The translations under genes and the position numbers were made by a program. The notes beneath the pieces were generated by a model. It was not told where the DNA came from and did not search any database. It saw only the letters and a list, made by a program, of their open reading frames with translations. This document shows, in pieces, positions 1-9,633 of a stretch of 64,000 nucleotides of DNA (its first letter is position 1; every line of letters begins with the position of its first letter). Origin of the DNA: Pseudomonas brassicacearum (lineage in GTDB: Bacteria; Pseudomonadota; Gammaproteobacteria; Pseudomonadales; Pseudomonadaceae); contig NZ_CP007410.1 in assembly GCF_000585995.1 (NCBI RefSeq), positions 2,631,430 to 2,695,429 on the forward strand, in the 5' to 3' direction.

Positions 1-773
1 TTAACTCCCTTTTACCGCTCATCGATATAGTGGGCGGTTCGGGCGTGCCCAATGTGCTGTTGCCCACTGACCGGGCTTCTCCGGTGATCCCGAAGCTGAA
101 ACTTTATCAGGCGCCGAATCCAGGGGAGCTGCTTGAACTCTACTGGGGCCAATACAATGGAGCCGTCGCCACTTATACCGTGCAGGCAGGGGATGTCGAA
201 GGCGCGGAAGTTTCGTTCTCCGCCGTATCCTGGGACGTAATCGACACAGAACCCAATAACACGAGATTGCCGGTTTACTACACCACCAGTAACGGGGTGA
301 ATGAACAGCAATCCGAAAATACTTATGTGCGAGTTCAAGTCACCACCATCGATGATTTGCCTGCACCGATTTTTGAAGATGCCGATGGTTTTGGTTATAT
401 CGGTTGCGAAGATAAACCGTGGGAAGGGATTCGGGTTCGCATCAAATTCGACAGCGGTCATTTTGCAACAGGCGACCAGATCCTGGTGTTCTGGCAAGGC
501 TATCGAGCATTCAATTCCACCGATCCAATTGCGGAAACCTACGGCGAGTTTCCGCAAGAGATAAGGCCTGAGCATATTCGTGACGGTTTTGTCGACGTCT
601 GGATCCGGCCCTTCGATCCTTACATAAAACTGGTGTCGCGAGGATCGTGGGGCGCCTATTACACACTGACCAAAACGGATGGACAGTTTGGCACTTCTCC
701 GGCACCCGAAAATTTAAAGATCGTTGAAACCGTTACGGAAGAACTGTGTGCCGCTTCTAGACATGAGGATTGA
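1..773 (+). CDS. C-terminal part of an Ig-like modular protein (5' end outside window)
   Basis: The frame is open from the first base of the window, so the gene starts upstream; the GTG at 30 is only the first internal start-like codon. The visible ~255 residues hold a probable Ig-like domain (to about residue 115) and a last domain with an IGCEDKPW motif and an LCAAS motif near the end. These two cysteines are the only ones visible, and the next gene (879-2846) ends with the same pair, so the two are paralogs. No membrane segment or secretion motif is seen. The family is not one I can name; function unknown. A shorter product from an internal start is possible but unlikely, given homology-like continuity across the edge. 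Confidence 0.75.
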   Translation, partial: NSLLPLIDIVGGSGVPNVLLPTDRASPVIPKLKLYQAPNPGELLELYWGQYNGAVATYTVQAGDVEGAEVSFSAVSWDVIDTEPNNTRLPVYYTTSNGVNEQQSENTYVRVQVTTIDDLPAPIFEDADGFGYIGCEDKPWEGIRVRIKFDSGHFATGDQILVFWQGYRAFNSTDPIAETYGEFPQEIRPEHIRDGFVDVWIRPFDPYIKLVSRGSWGAYYTLTKTDGQFGTSPAPENLKIVETVTEELCAASRHED

Positions 774-878
774 AAATCTACGAGCTTCTTGATGTCGGGC
801 TCGTTGGAAAGGCAATGGGTAGTCAGTATTTTAGCTATTCATGGATATATCTGATTGATATCTACCGGAGCTGAAAAA

Positions 879-2846
879 ATGAATGACCAGACCAAAAGCA
901 AGTTGACTGCTGCGCAGGCTCGCCAGGCCTACAATACGTGGTATTTGCATGAACGATCCAAGCAACTAGCAGATAAGTTGGATCCGATAATTATTCCGGA
1001 CTATTTTCCTGGATTCCCCGAATACACAGGGTATGTACCTCGGAGGCTGCAGGAAAAAGATCTTGAATTGCAGGTCGAGGAATGGCCAGAGCCAGCCGGA
1101 AATAACGAGACAGATGTACTCAGGATTTACGTCAGGCCCAAAGGGAGCGAAGAGTGGGGAGAGCCTACGGATACGCATGACGCTGTCGGGCCATTTCTTC
1201 CTGGCGACTTTCCCTATGATACCACCGTCGATGCTTCCGCTTTTGCAGAGGAAGGGACTTACGAGCTGATGTACACCGTATCGATCGAGTCGGGAGACAC
1301 TTCGGAATCTGATATAGCGGAGCTCCATATCGATAAGACTCCGCCCAATGACAATCAATCAGCTGTTGCTTTGGAGTTCCGAGATCAGGAGGCTAAAGAC
1401 AGCGGGTTGACCAGGGCCTACCTGGACAGTGTCCGTACGACAGGCGTGCCTATGATCGTACCTGGTTATACAGGCCGACGTAATCAGGATCAGATCGAAG
1501 TTTACATTAAGGTAGAAGAGGACATTGTTCCGAAACTGATATTTGATGAGGTGATTCCTAATAATCGGATAATTTGGATCCCGGTTATAGTCTTCATGGG
1601 TAAAGAAGATGGACTGCTGGCTATAAGGTTCAAGCTGAAAGATATCGTGGGTAATGTCGGTCCGGAATCGGTGCCTCTCGAAACTCATCTGCTGCTGCTT
1701 GATCCTCCTGTTGGGCCGTTCCGTCCCTTGAGAGTGCCGCTAGCGGAAGACGCCAAGACATTGATTGATCTGGCCGACGTTCGAGCGGGCGTCCGGGCCT
1801 TGGTGCCGCTCTATACAAACCACGGAAAGAACGATCGTATTTACCTGACGTGGGGCACGCATACGGCCCGTTTTCCCCACAGGGTAGGAATTAGTCCATC
1901 AGACCCAATCATTATTGACGTAAGCGATACTGAACTGATCGAACCGGATTACGGTGCCGCGACTGGCGAAAAACCGACGGCCGTTACCTATCAGATAGTA
2001 CGGGGCTACGACACGTACGATGCTGACAGCGCGCGGAACATCAACGTCGATTTATCTCAGGTCATCGACCCTAGCATTCTGCCAATGGTGGTTGTCCAGG
2101 GAGGTGGCCCAGCGCCAGAAGATAATAAGTTGTTGGTGTCCGACATCGGATTTAATGCAACGGCGACTTTCACAGTGCCTGCGGGTCTGGTCGGCGTTGA
2201 CTGGGCGAGGCTGTACTGGGGCGATCTACCCAATTACGTAGCTGAAGTAACACCCGTGCCGGCTGTAGGCGCTGATGTCATATTCGATGTGCCTTGGACC
2301 GAGATCGAGAAGGTACCGGGTATTGAGATTGGCGTGTGGTATGAGGTAGGTGTGACCGATGATAACAACCCTGCCTCTTCTCCCAAGACGCCAGTGAATG
2401 TAGAGGCGGCAGTGCCCATCAGGCTGGAAAATCCGGAGTTTCCTGATGCTCGATTCGTAAACAACCTTTGGTGGATCAATTGCTCGTCCTGGCTCGGTCC
2501 GGACGCTAACTTGCGGTTGCATATTCCACCGAATCCAAGGTTGACGGCAGGTCTGCAAATGGACATTACCGTACAGGGTTATTCCGATTTTCCACCTGTC
2601 ACCCCAGTGGGAACGCCTTGGACAATGTCGATTCCTTCACTGAGCCAATCACAAGTGGAGGATGGCTTTGTAGAAACGGTTGGGCCCAGGACCACTTATT
2701 TTGACGATCTGCTAGGGCGCAGGGGGGCGTTGAAGGTCGACTATACGGTGGTGGTCGGCACGTCGACCTTGTCAGGCACGCTTTCGATACGTGCCGCTTC
2801 GAAGGATGCGGCAGGTCTGTGTCCAATAAACCCTGATATTCCTTAG
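879..2846 (+). CDS. Ig-like modular protein, Cys-pair C-terminal domain
   Basis: About 655 residues from ATG 879, chosen over the longer TTG frame (855) because GGAG lies 7-8 bases before it. No signal peptide: the N-terminus is polar (MNDQTKSKLTAAQARQ). It consists of about five beta-rich Ig-like domains. The first ends in LHIDKTPPND, the counterpart of IHVKIDFAPPGG in the larger paralogs downstream. The only two cysteines are in INCSSW and GLCPIN of the last domain, matching the pair in the upstream gene, which suggests a disulfide or metal site. It follows the upstream paralog by 105 bp in the same orientation and may be cotranscribed. It looks lower in GC than the housekeeping genes here. 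Function is unknown; an adhesive or surface role is inference. Confidence 0.75.
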   Translation: MNDQTKSKLTAAQARQAYNTWYLHERSKQLADKLDPIIIPDYFPGFPEYTGYVPRRLQEKDLELQVEEWPEPAGNNETDVLRIYVRPKGSEEWGEPTDTHDAVGPFLPGDFPYDTTVDASAFAEEGTYELMYTVSIESGDTSESDIAELHIDKTPPNDNQSAVALEFRDQEAKDSGLTRAYLDSVRTTGVPMIVPGYTGRRNQDQIEVYIKVEEDIVPKLIFDEVIPNNRIIWIPVIVFMGKEDGLLAIRFKLKDIVGNVGPESVPLETHLLLLDPPVGPFRPLRVPLAEDAKTLIDLADVRAGVRALVPLYTNHGKNDRIYLTWGTHTARFPHRVGISPSDPIIIDVSDTELIEPDYGAATGEKPTAVTYQIVRGYDTYDADSARNINVDLSQVIDPSILPMVVVQGGGPAPEDNKLLVSDIGFNATATFTVPAGLVGVDWARLYWGDLPNYVAEVTPVPAVGADVIFDVPWTEIEKVPGIEIGVWYEVGVTDDNNPASSPKTPVNVEAAVPIRLENPEFPDARFVNNLWWINCSSWLGPDANLRLHIPPNPRLTAGLQMDITVQGYSDFPPVTPVGTPWTMSIPSLSQSQVEDGFVETVGPRTTYFDDLLGRRGALKVDYTVVVGTSTLSGTLSIRAASKDAAGLCPINPDIP

Positions 2847-2866
2847 GTCCTGAAAAAGTTAGGAAG

Positions 2867-2898
2867 CGGAAAGAAAAAACGCGGATTTTTTCTTTCCG
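2867..2898. terminator. A/T-rich perfect hairpin after the Ig-like gene
   Basis: A perfect 13-bp stem (CGGAAAGAAAAAA pairing with TTTTTTCTTTCCG) closes a 6-base loop, 20 bp after the stop of the 879-2846 gene. The A and T runs lie inside the stem, so it could act as a terminator on either strand. Just downstream, TTTGGGATTTTTC occurs twice (about 2939 and 2961). No gene is seen between 2847 and 3079. Confidence 0.5.
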
Positions 2899-3079
2899 TT
2901 GTTATTTCTCCAAAGGGTCGAGAAGTTCCGTTGATGAATTTGGGATTTTTCTTGGTTGTATTTGGGATTTTTCCTACACGCCGTGGGTAGTTGTTTAAGT
3001 ATCCTGCCGCCGCCTTGCACTTTGATTGCCGCTGAGTCGTGAGGAAGTGCACGTTTACTCTTACTTCAGGTCCATCACT

Positions 3080-5428
3080 ATGTATTCCTCGAATTCCACA
3101 CGATTGCTTTTGTCCGGTATAGCGCCGGTGTCTTGTTCCCTTGTTTTATCGATGTTGGTCAACACATCGGCGCAGGCCGACTTGGTAGGAAATGGCGAAG
3201 TCAGGGATGTTGCCCCAGGTACCCCGAGTGATCGCTACGAAGTTATCACCGGTTCCACGCTCAATGTGAATGGCGCCAATATCATGGATGTCATTTCAAG
3301 AAGCTCCACAATCAATGTCCGCCCGGGTAGTACGACCCAGCAGATATGGGCAAGTGAAGGTTCGCGAGTGAATCTTGATGGTGCCACGGTGACGGCCACG
3401 GGTACCGGAGGCATCGCTGGGGTGCGACTGGAAGCCAGTGAAGCAACGATCAACAACAGCACCGTGACCAATGCCAACGGGATTGGCCTCCACTTGTTGC
3501 AAAGCCTCGGAGTGGGATCGTCGGCGACGGTATCCAACAGCGTTATCAAAGGATCGGAAGGCGGCGCCTTCGCTTCGGCGTTGAGCACCTTGGATATCCG
3601 CAACTCGCATATCGAAGGTACGGGCGCCAATAGCTACGGCGTCAGGTTGTTCAGTGCCGACGCGACATTCACCGACAGCACGATTATCGGCGGCCTGAAT
3701 GGACTCGATCTGCGGGGCAATCGGCCACTTCCCCGCGAAGGCAACGTGTTGCTCGATGGCACGACCGTCGAAGGAAAAACCGGTGCCGCCATCCGTGTCG
3801 TGCCTGCCGGCGCCGCCTCCACGGTATTCAATATCAATCTGACCAATGGCTCGAATCTCATCGCAGGCAATGGCAATTTGCTTGAAGTTGTCGGCGGCGC
3901 CACGGCGAACATGGATGTGAGCAACAGTGGCGGTGTCGTGCTGAAAGGCAATATTGATGTCTCCGAAAACAGCACTGTCAATCTGAGTTTCGATCAGGGC
4001 CGTATGGAAGGTGATTTCATTGTCGAGTCCGGAAGTACCGGCACCCTGAGGCTCGCCAACGGTTCGTTCTTCAAAGGTAATCTGACCAACGTTTCCGGCG
4101 TGACGATCAACAGCGCTTCCGACTGGGAAATGGCTGGCGACAATACGGTTGGCGCCTTGGCCATGGACGGGGGAAGGGTGGTCTTCGGCGGTGCTGGTGA
4201 GTTCTATCAGTTGAATGTGGGCACCCTGACGGGCGATGGAACCTTCAAGATGGATGTCGACTGGGCCACCAATGAACACGATGTGCTCAATGTCACCGGC
4301 GTTGCCAGCGGGGCTCACGAGTTGCAGGTGAACGGTTCCGGCGTCGATCCGGCGTCTCCACAAGCGCTGACCCTGGTGCACACGGCGGCGGGCGACGCTA
4401 CCTTTGGCCTGGTCGGTGATCAAGTGGATGTCGGGACCTACTCGTATAAATTGGTTTCCGCCGCGAATGGTTCAGGGGGAACTGATTGGTTCCTCGACCC
4501 TGAGACGGCGACGATCAGTCCCGGTACCCGTACGGTCATGGCCCTGTTCAATACCGCTCCAACAGTCTGGCTGGGTGAGCTGACCAGCCTGCGCAGCCGC
4601 ATGGGTGAGTTGCGTTTCAACGCAGGCAAAACGGGTGCGTGGGGCCGTACCTATGGCAACAAGTACAATGTGGATGCGGCTTCCGGTACCGGCTACAAGC
4701 AGACTCAGCAAGGCTTCTCCCTCGGTGCCGACGCGCCGCTGCCCGTGGGCGATGGACAATGGCTCATTGGCGCGATGGCGGGTCACAGCAACTCTGACCT
4801 GGATTTGAGCCGCGGCAGTTCAGGCACCGTGAAAAGTTACTATGTGGGGGCTTATACGACGTGGTTGGACGCGGACACGGGCTACTACTTCGACGGTGTG
4901 CTCAAGCTGAACCGTTTTCATAATGAGGCGAAAGTCTCAATGAGTGACAGCCGCCGTGCCAAGGGTTCCTACAACACCACGGGCCTGGGCGGCTCGGCGG
5001 AGTTCGGACGGCATATCAAGCTGGACAACAACTACTTCATTGAACCCTATACCCAGTTCTCCACGGTGGTGATCCAGGGTCAGGATTATGGTTTGGATAA
5101 TGGTATGCAGGCCGAAGGCGACCGCACCTATTCTTTCCTCGGCAAGGTCGGCATGACCGGCGGGCGTAATTTTACGCTGGACGACGGCACGGTGCTGCAG
5201 CCTTATGTCCGGCTGGCGATGGCCCATGAGTTCGCCAAAAACAACGAGGTGAAAGTCAATAACAACGTATTCAATAACGACCTTTCGGGTTCGCGCGGTG
5301 AACTCGGAGCGGGTATAGCCGCGCAGCTCAGCGAGCGTTTGCAACTGCATGCCGATTTCGACTATGCCAATGGCAAGAATATCGAAATGCCGTTCGGCGC
5401 GAACGTGGGGCTACGCTACAGCTGGTAA
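3080..5428 (+). CDS. Autotransporter with pertactin-like passenger
   Basis: A type Va secreted outer-membrane protein of about 782 residues. ATG 3080 is preferred over the upstream in-frame start (3026) because it is followed directly by a signal peptide: MYSSNSTRLLLSG, a hydrophobic stretch, then NTSAQA with cleavage near residue 33. Residues ~35-450 are Ser/Asn/Gly/Thr-rich repeats typical of a right-handed beta-helix. A GALAMDGGRVVF...LTGDGTFKMDVD segment resembles the pertactin autochaperone region. From about residue 520 (TGAWGRTYGNKYNV) to the end is the beta-barrel, finishing in GLRYSW with the aromatic last residue expected for outer-membrane insertion. No protease triad or RGD motif was noticed. 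It is flanked by Ig-like modular genes but shares no sequence with them. An adhesin role is the family expectation. Confidence 0.9.
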   Translation: MYSSNSTRLLLSGIAPVSCSLVLSMLVNTSAQADLVGNGEVRDVAPGTPSDRYEVITGSTLNVNGANIMDVISRSSTINVRPGSTTQQIWASEGSRVNLDGATVTATGTGGIAGVRLEASEATINNSTVTNANGIGLHLLQSLGVGSSATVSNSVIKGSEGGAFASALSTLDIRNSHIEGTGANSYGVRLFSADATFTDSTIIGGLNGLDLRGNRPLPREGNVLLDGTTVEGKTGAAIRVVPAGAASTVFNINLTNGSNLIAGNGNLLEVVGGATANMDVSNSGGVVLKGNIDVSENSTVNLSFDQGRMEGDFIVESGSTGTLRLANGSFFKGNLTNVSGVTINSASDWEMAGDNTVGALAMDGGRVVFGGAGEFYQLNVGTLTGDGTFKMDVDWATNEHDVLNVTGVASGAHELQVNGSGVDPASPQALTLVHTAAGDATFGLVGDQVDVGTYSYKLVSAANGSGGTDWFLDPETATISPGTRTVMALFNTAPTVWLGELTSLRSRMGELRFNAGKTGAWGRTYGNKYNVDAASGTGYKQTQQGFSLGADAPLPVGDGQWLIGAMAGHSNSDLDLSRGSSGTVKSYYVGAYTTWLDADTGYYFDGVLKLNRFHNEAKVSMSDSRRAKGSYNTTGLGGSAEFGRHIKLDNNYFIEPYTQFSTVVIQGQDYGLDNGMQAEGDRTYSFLGKVGMTGGRNFTLDDGTVLQPYVRLAMAHEFAKNNEVKVNNNVFNNDLSGSRGELGAGIAAQLSERLQLHADFDYANGKNIEMPFGANVGLRYSW

Positions 5429-5454
5429 ACGCTGGAACTGACTGGAAATAACCC

Positions 5455-5484
5455 AAAGAACCCTGCCGCAGTGCAGGGTTCTTT
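5455..5484. terminator. Bidirectional terminator
   Basis: AAAGAACCCTGC and GCAGGGTTCTTT form a 12-bp perfect stem with a 6-base loop. It lies between the convergent 3' ends of the autotransporter (5428) and the minus-strand Ig-like gene (5503). The A/T flanks give a U-run on either transcript. Confidence 0.85.
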
Positions 5485-5502
5485 GCGTTTGAAGTGCTCA
5501 TC

Positions 5503-8500
5503 TTACCTCCCGATGCCCAGGCCCGTGCCGCTCGGGTTAAGGTCCCATAACCCCCATGTAGCGCCATTGGACATGGTCAGCGCATACATATACACCGGTG
5601 GTAATGGATACTTGACGCTGCTGGACCATGTGTAGGCGCCCCCCCAAGGCCAGCGGCCCCGGTAGGCGGCGCTGATTGCATTCAGCGTACCGAGATCCGG
5701 AACGCTCAAGCCACGTGAAGCGGCTACGTTGCGAATCGTCTGGTAATGCCCGCCTCCGAGGTTATGACATAGCCAGACACCAGTCACCGTAACGGTGTAG
5801 CTTTTCGACTGCGTTGGAGTGGCCGAGTCGGTCACGGTGATGGTCGTGCCGCCATTGCGGCGCACGGTCACCAGCCCGGATTGATCAATCTCGGCGGCTG
5901 CCGGGTTGCTGGAACTGTACCAATAGGGGGGTATGCCGCCGGTGGCGGTGTGGCGTACCGACGTGCCGCCGCCGAAATTGGGCAGCGCGGCGCTGCCGAC
6001 GAGCATGTAGGCCGCTCCACTCAATGTGACGGGGCTTTGATTGAAGTTCAACGGTGGCGTTGGCGCGCGTACGCTAAAAGTCCGCGGCTGTGAAATGGGT
6101 ACGTTGTCGCCATACAAGGCTTTGGCGGTCAGGCTGTAGTCTGCCGGGGTCACCGCCAGCTGTGGCAGGTGCCAGATACCCCCGGCATCCGCTGTGATTT
6201 CGGGGGCTGTCGTCGTGGTGCCAAGGATCTGCACGACCTGATAGGCACTGGCATTACCGCTCAAGGCCACTCGATTGTCGGTCGTGGTGGCACCGTTATT
6301 GAGTTCGCCGCGGGAGTCTCGAACGCTGCTGATACTCGGATTGACAACGCCCGTCACCGTGAATGACCGCGGTGCGGACGGCGGAACGCCTTGGCCATAC
6401 AGCGCCTCGACCACAACGTTGTAACGCTGAAGGGCCAAGGCGCTGAAGGTGGTACTCCAGACACCGTCGCCATCAGTCGGCTCTTCTGGAGCCGGCGTTG
6501 TAATCCCCGTGATTCTTACGTTCTGCCTGGCATTGGCTTGGCCTGTCACCGTGACTTGCCGATTGGCGGTGTAGCCTTCATGGATAATCTCACGCCAGAC
6601 ATCCCTGATACTGGTGATGGAAGGGGCGTTGGCGGCTTCTACGGAAAAAGTCCGTGGCGATGAAACAAAGCCGCTGCCGTCCAGGGCATGGGCGGTGAGC
6701 CGGTAAGATTTCACGCTCAGCGGGGACATGATATGAAACCAGGATCCATCGATGTCTACCGGTACGGTCGCTCCTGGCGAGCTGCCGTCGTAGAGCTGGA
6801 TACTGGAGTCCGGCGTTGCCGTGCCACTCAATCTCACACTGGTGTCGAGGGTGTTTTCGCCTTCACCCACTTCGCCCCAGGAGTCCCTGACACTGGTGAT
6901 CTCTGGAACGACCCAGTCATGATGGGTCTTGAAGGTGTAGCGGGTGAGGGGAAAGGTAAGCCCATAGATTTCTTCTGTTTCAGCGCCGAAGCCCACCTTG
7001 CACACCACGGTTAACGGTGTGTTGTGGCCGAGTCGTTCCAGCTCGGTTCGCAACGCCACTTCACTCAGGCCATTGGCGACCTGGCTGTCGTTCAGTTCAT
7101 GGCTGTCCAGCAATGCAATGGTGTAGCGCGTTCCAGTCTCAGTGTTGCCCTCAAGTCGAAACCAGATGCGCTGCTTGGCGGCAATGAACGGCCATTTTCC
7201 AAGGGTGACGTTGGCATTTGCGGTAAAGGTTGCCAGGTTCAACACCATCGTCGTGTCGTTTGCCTGGGTAATCCGTGGTTTGGGCAACTGGTGTTCCGGA
7301 TCCTGGAAGGCCAATACTTTCAGCGCCAGGGTTTTGGAAGGAAAGATGAAGCCTTTGTACGTCACCTCATAGCCGAGCATCACGTTACGGTTGATATTGG
7401 CGCCGACCACCGAGGCCGGGACGTTGAAACGAACGCTGCCGGTGGTACTGCCGGGCAATTCCAAATCATCGGAGGTACCCGCTCCGGGGGTACCCAGCCA
7501 ATTCAAATGAACCCCGTGTGGCTCATCCATGCTTGCGTATCGCACCTCTACCGTGGCGCCGGCGAGTGCATTCATCGGATCCAGCTCATCGGCGGGCGAG
7601 GCTTCGATCACCTCCGGCACGGGCAATTCGCCCAGCAGGTCACCGATGACCAGCTCAAGCAAGCCCGAATAGCGATACCGGCCGGTGAGTTTTTCAAGGA
7701 CAACATAACGAATCCGGACGATGTCGTTGATGTTCGGTTCGATGTACTTGCGCAGGATAGTAAAGTCCAGTGCCTTGCCGGCGCTGACCTGGGATATCGA
7801 TACCCAATCGCTGGTGCTGCCATCTCCAGGATTGCCATGCCAGTAGTAGGTGAGAATGTCGCCTTGGGCGGTGCCGAGGTAGCCGATACGCAGTGTCACG
7901 CTGCCGGTATGAATGTACGGGTCGAGTTTATTATCCGGCGCTTCAACGACCCGGGGCGCAGGGATGTCGGCACGGATGACCTGGACCAGGGCGTCGAGGA
8001 CGTCGGACTCCCTGACGTCATACACGACGGCGTTGTCGTTGGAGACCCAGTAGTTCAGTTTCAGGCTGCCTCCCCGCAGGACCTCGATGTGTTCACCGGG
8101 GACGAACATCACAATGTCCGTGCCGACTTCATTGTTGCTGACAATGTGCTCGTCTTCATGCAGGTATGGGCCTGCGTTGTTGGCCTTTTCACCCAACCAG
8201 ACCAGTTTGAGATGGTCGCCATCCTGCATTCCCGGATAAGCGTGGATGATCACTGTGGCGAAGGGCTGGTCCGGTTCGAGTGTGTCCCCAATCAGTTCTA
8301 TAAGGGTCGGCGCGGGTAGGACGGACACCTGCCCCTGGACGTTTGCAAAGGCGTGTTTGGATGACAGCGGAGGATCACCGTTGGCTTTTTCCAGGATATA
8401 GAATGCGTCGCCAGACCCGCCCGCCAGGGCACGGATTTCAGCGTTGGGAATCTCGAACTCATAGACGTAGGGCAGGTTGTCGATGACTTTGGATTGGCGG

Positions 8501-9486
8501 TTTTCCAAGGGCAGGCCGACCACTGGAGTACCGATCCAGGTCATGTTCAACGTGTCGTTCAGGGCAAAGTCGGGTGCGAGCGCGAAAATCTGGATCGTTA
8601 CGGGCCGTTTGCCCAGCGTCGGCAAATCGATAACACCATTGGAAGCGCCCTTGATGATGGGTGCGGACAGTCGCGCGGCGCCGGCATCTACTTGCACATA
8701 AGTGCGCGAAGAATATTTTTCGGCATAATTCCAAACCAGATCGAACACCATGTAGTGCACTAGCAGTCGAGCACTGTCTCCGCCGGCCAGGATGGTCTGC
8801 TGGTCGATCCTGATGAAGATCGAATCGGTAGTCGCCGCCTCTTGCGCGGTTATTTCGCGGTATACAAAGGCGCTACCCCAGGCCAACTGAATGGTGTCGT
8901 GGGCCGCACGACCGGGGTAATGCATGATCTCAAGGTCGAACCCGTCCTTTGCGGAGCCGGCGTCCACCCCGTTATCGATCACATCCTGAGGGGGCAGCGG
9001 AGCCTTCAGTTCCGAATGACCGGGGTTATGAGGTTCTCTATCCTTGCCGCCTGGTCGATCCAGCTTGATACGCAAACGCCAGGGTGTCGACCCGTCGCTG
9101 GGCGCGGTTTCGCCTACGCGGGTCAACTTGAAGTGGAAGTTCTCGCCCCAGGTGGGGGCGATTTTTTCGTGTGGCAGTGGCAAAAACAGGCGCTTGCTAA
9201 GCCCTCCGCGCGGAACAGTCTCCTGGGCGACGATTTCATCGTTCAGGTAGACATCGACATGGTCGCCTTCTTTCTGTTCGTTCCAAGGATCGATAACGCA
9301 AAGTGCGTCCTTGGGAGGGTCTTCGGTCTGGGGCGGGATGGCGAGGTCGAAGACAATGCTGCGGTTGATTCCGAAGTCAGCATCGATTACCGGACTGGTC
9401 CAACCTGCAATGAACAGCCCCCGGAGTTCCAACGGTGCTTGGGAAGGGTCCAGTGGAGGAAGCAGCCAGGGCATGAACCGGGTCAT
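5503..9486 (-). CDS. Large Ig-like modular protein with Big_2 domain and aromatic lectin-like tip
   Basis: 1327 residues, no signal peptide or membrane segment (MTRFMPWLLPPLDPSQAP). Residues 1 to ~700 are Ig-like domains with the recurring pattern GD.I.L.W.G. A module with TLGKWPFIAAKQRIWF is shared with the 9713 and 17054 genes (WPLIA..QRVWL). Three ~95-residue repeats follow, each opening with S(V/I)RD, then a Big_2-type domain with ATGGIPPYWYSSSNP. The last ~90 residues are rich in W, Y and G (GRWPWGGAYTWSSS) and recall the lectin-like tip of intimin/invasin; that link is a guess from pattern. It is divergent from the 9713 paralog, with a lux-box-like dyad 61 bp upstream of its start. Start at 9486 has only a weak GGA. 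Likely a long stalk with a binding tip; export route unknown. Confidence 0.75.
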   Translation of the reverse strand: MTRFMPWLLPPLDPSQAPLELRGLFIAGWTSPVIDADFGINRSIVFDLAIPPQTEDPPKDALCVIDPWNEQKEGDHVDVYLNDEIVAQETVPRGGLSKRLFLPLPHEKIAPTWGENFHFKLTRVGETAPSDGSTPWRLRIKLDRPGGKDREPHNPGHSELKAPLPPQDVIDNGVDAGSAKDGFDLEIMHYPGRAAHDTIQLAWGSAFVYREITAQEAATTDSIFIRIDQQTILAGGDSARLLVHYMVFDLVWNYAEKYSSRTYVQVDAGAARLSAPIIKGASNGVIDLPTLGKRPVTIQIFALAPDFALNDTLNMTWIGTPVVGLPLENRQSKVIDNLPYVYEFEIPNAEIRALAGGSGDAFYILEKANGDPPLSSKHAFANVQGQVSVLPAPTLIELIGDTLEPDQPFATVIIHAYPGMQDGDHLKLVWLGEKANNAGPYLHEDEHIVSNNEVGTDIVMFVPGEHIEVLRGGSLKLNYWVSNDNAVVYDVRESDVLDALVQVIRADIPAPRVVEAPDNKLDPYIHTGSVTLRIGYLGTAQGDILTYYWHGNPGDGSTSDWVSISQVSAGKALDFTILRKYIEPNINDIVRIRYVVLEKLTGRYRYSGLLELVIGDLLGELPVPEVIEASPADELDPMNALAGATVEVRYASMDEPHGVHLNWLGTPGAGTSDDLELPGSTTGSVRFNVPASVVGANINRNVMLGYEVTYKGFIFPSKTLALKVLAFQDPEHQLPKPRITQANDTTMVLNLATFTANANVTLGKWPFIAAKQRIWFRLEGNTETGTRYTIALLDSHELNDSQVANGLSEVALRTELERLGHNTPLTVVCKVGFGAETEEIYGLTFPLTRYTFKTHHDWVVPEITSVRDSWGEVGEGENTLDTSVRLSGTATPDSSIQLYDGSSPGATVPVDIDGSWFHIMSPLSVKSYRLTAHALDGSGFVSSPRTFSVEAANAPSITSIRDVWREIIHEGYTANRQVTVTGQANARQNVRITGITTPAPEEPTDGDGVWSTTFSALALQRYNVVVEALYGQGVPPSAPRSFTVTGVVNPSISSVRDSRGELNNGATTTDNRVALSGNASAYQVVQILGTTTTAPEITADAGGIWHLPQLAVTPADYSLTAKALYGDNVPISQPRTFSVRAPTPPLNFNQSPVTLSGAAYMLVGSAALPNFGGGTSVRHTATGGIPPYWYSSSNPAAAEIDQSGLVTVRRNGGTTITVTDSATPTQSKSYTVTVTGVWLCHNLGGGHYQTIRNVAASRGLSVPDLGTLNAISAAYRGRWPWGGAYTWSSSVKYPLPPVYMYALTMSNGATWGLWDLNPSGTGLGIGR

Positions 9487-9547
9487 GGGGAACGTCCATT
9501 GGTAGGGGGCTGAACCCTAATCTGCTAGTCGGGTGAGGATTTGCCAA

Positions 9548-9563
9548 CTGTCAGGATTGACAG
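9548..9563 (-). promoter_or_regulatory. lux-box-like dyad upstream of the minus-strand Ig-like gene
   Basis: CTGTCAGGATTGACAG is a perfect 6-bp dyad with a 4-base centre, ending 61 bp before the start at 9486. It has the CT-N12-AG form of las/rhl-type boxes. The same arms with a different centre stand before three paralogs (9634, 12788, 16971). Operator function is inferred. Confidence 0.55.
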
Positions 9564-9633
9564 GTTGAGTCGCCGTTGGTCGGTTATGGCCTGGTTTGCG
9601 TATATCCGGTCAGCGGCCACGCTCCCTACGACT

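Noticed and set aside
7024..8319. A 431-codon plus-strand frame inside the minus-strand Ig-like gene
   Set aside because: No domain, no ribosome site, and it lies entirely within a gene supported by paralogs.
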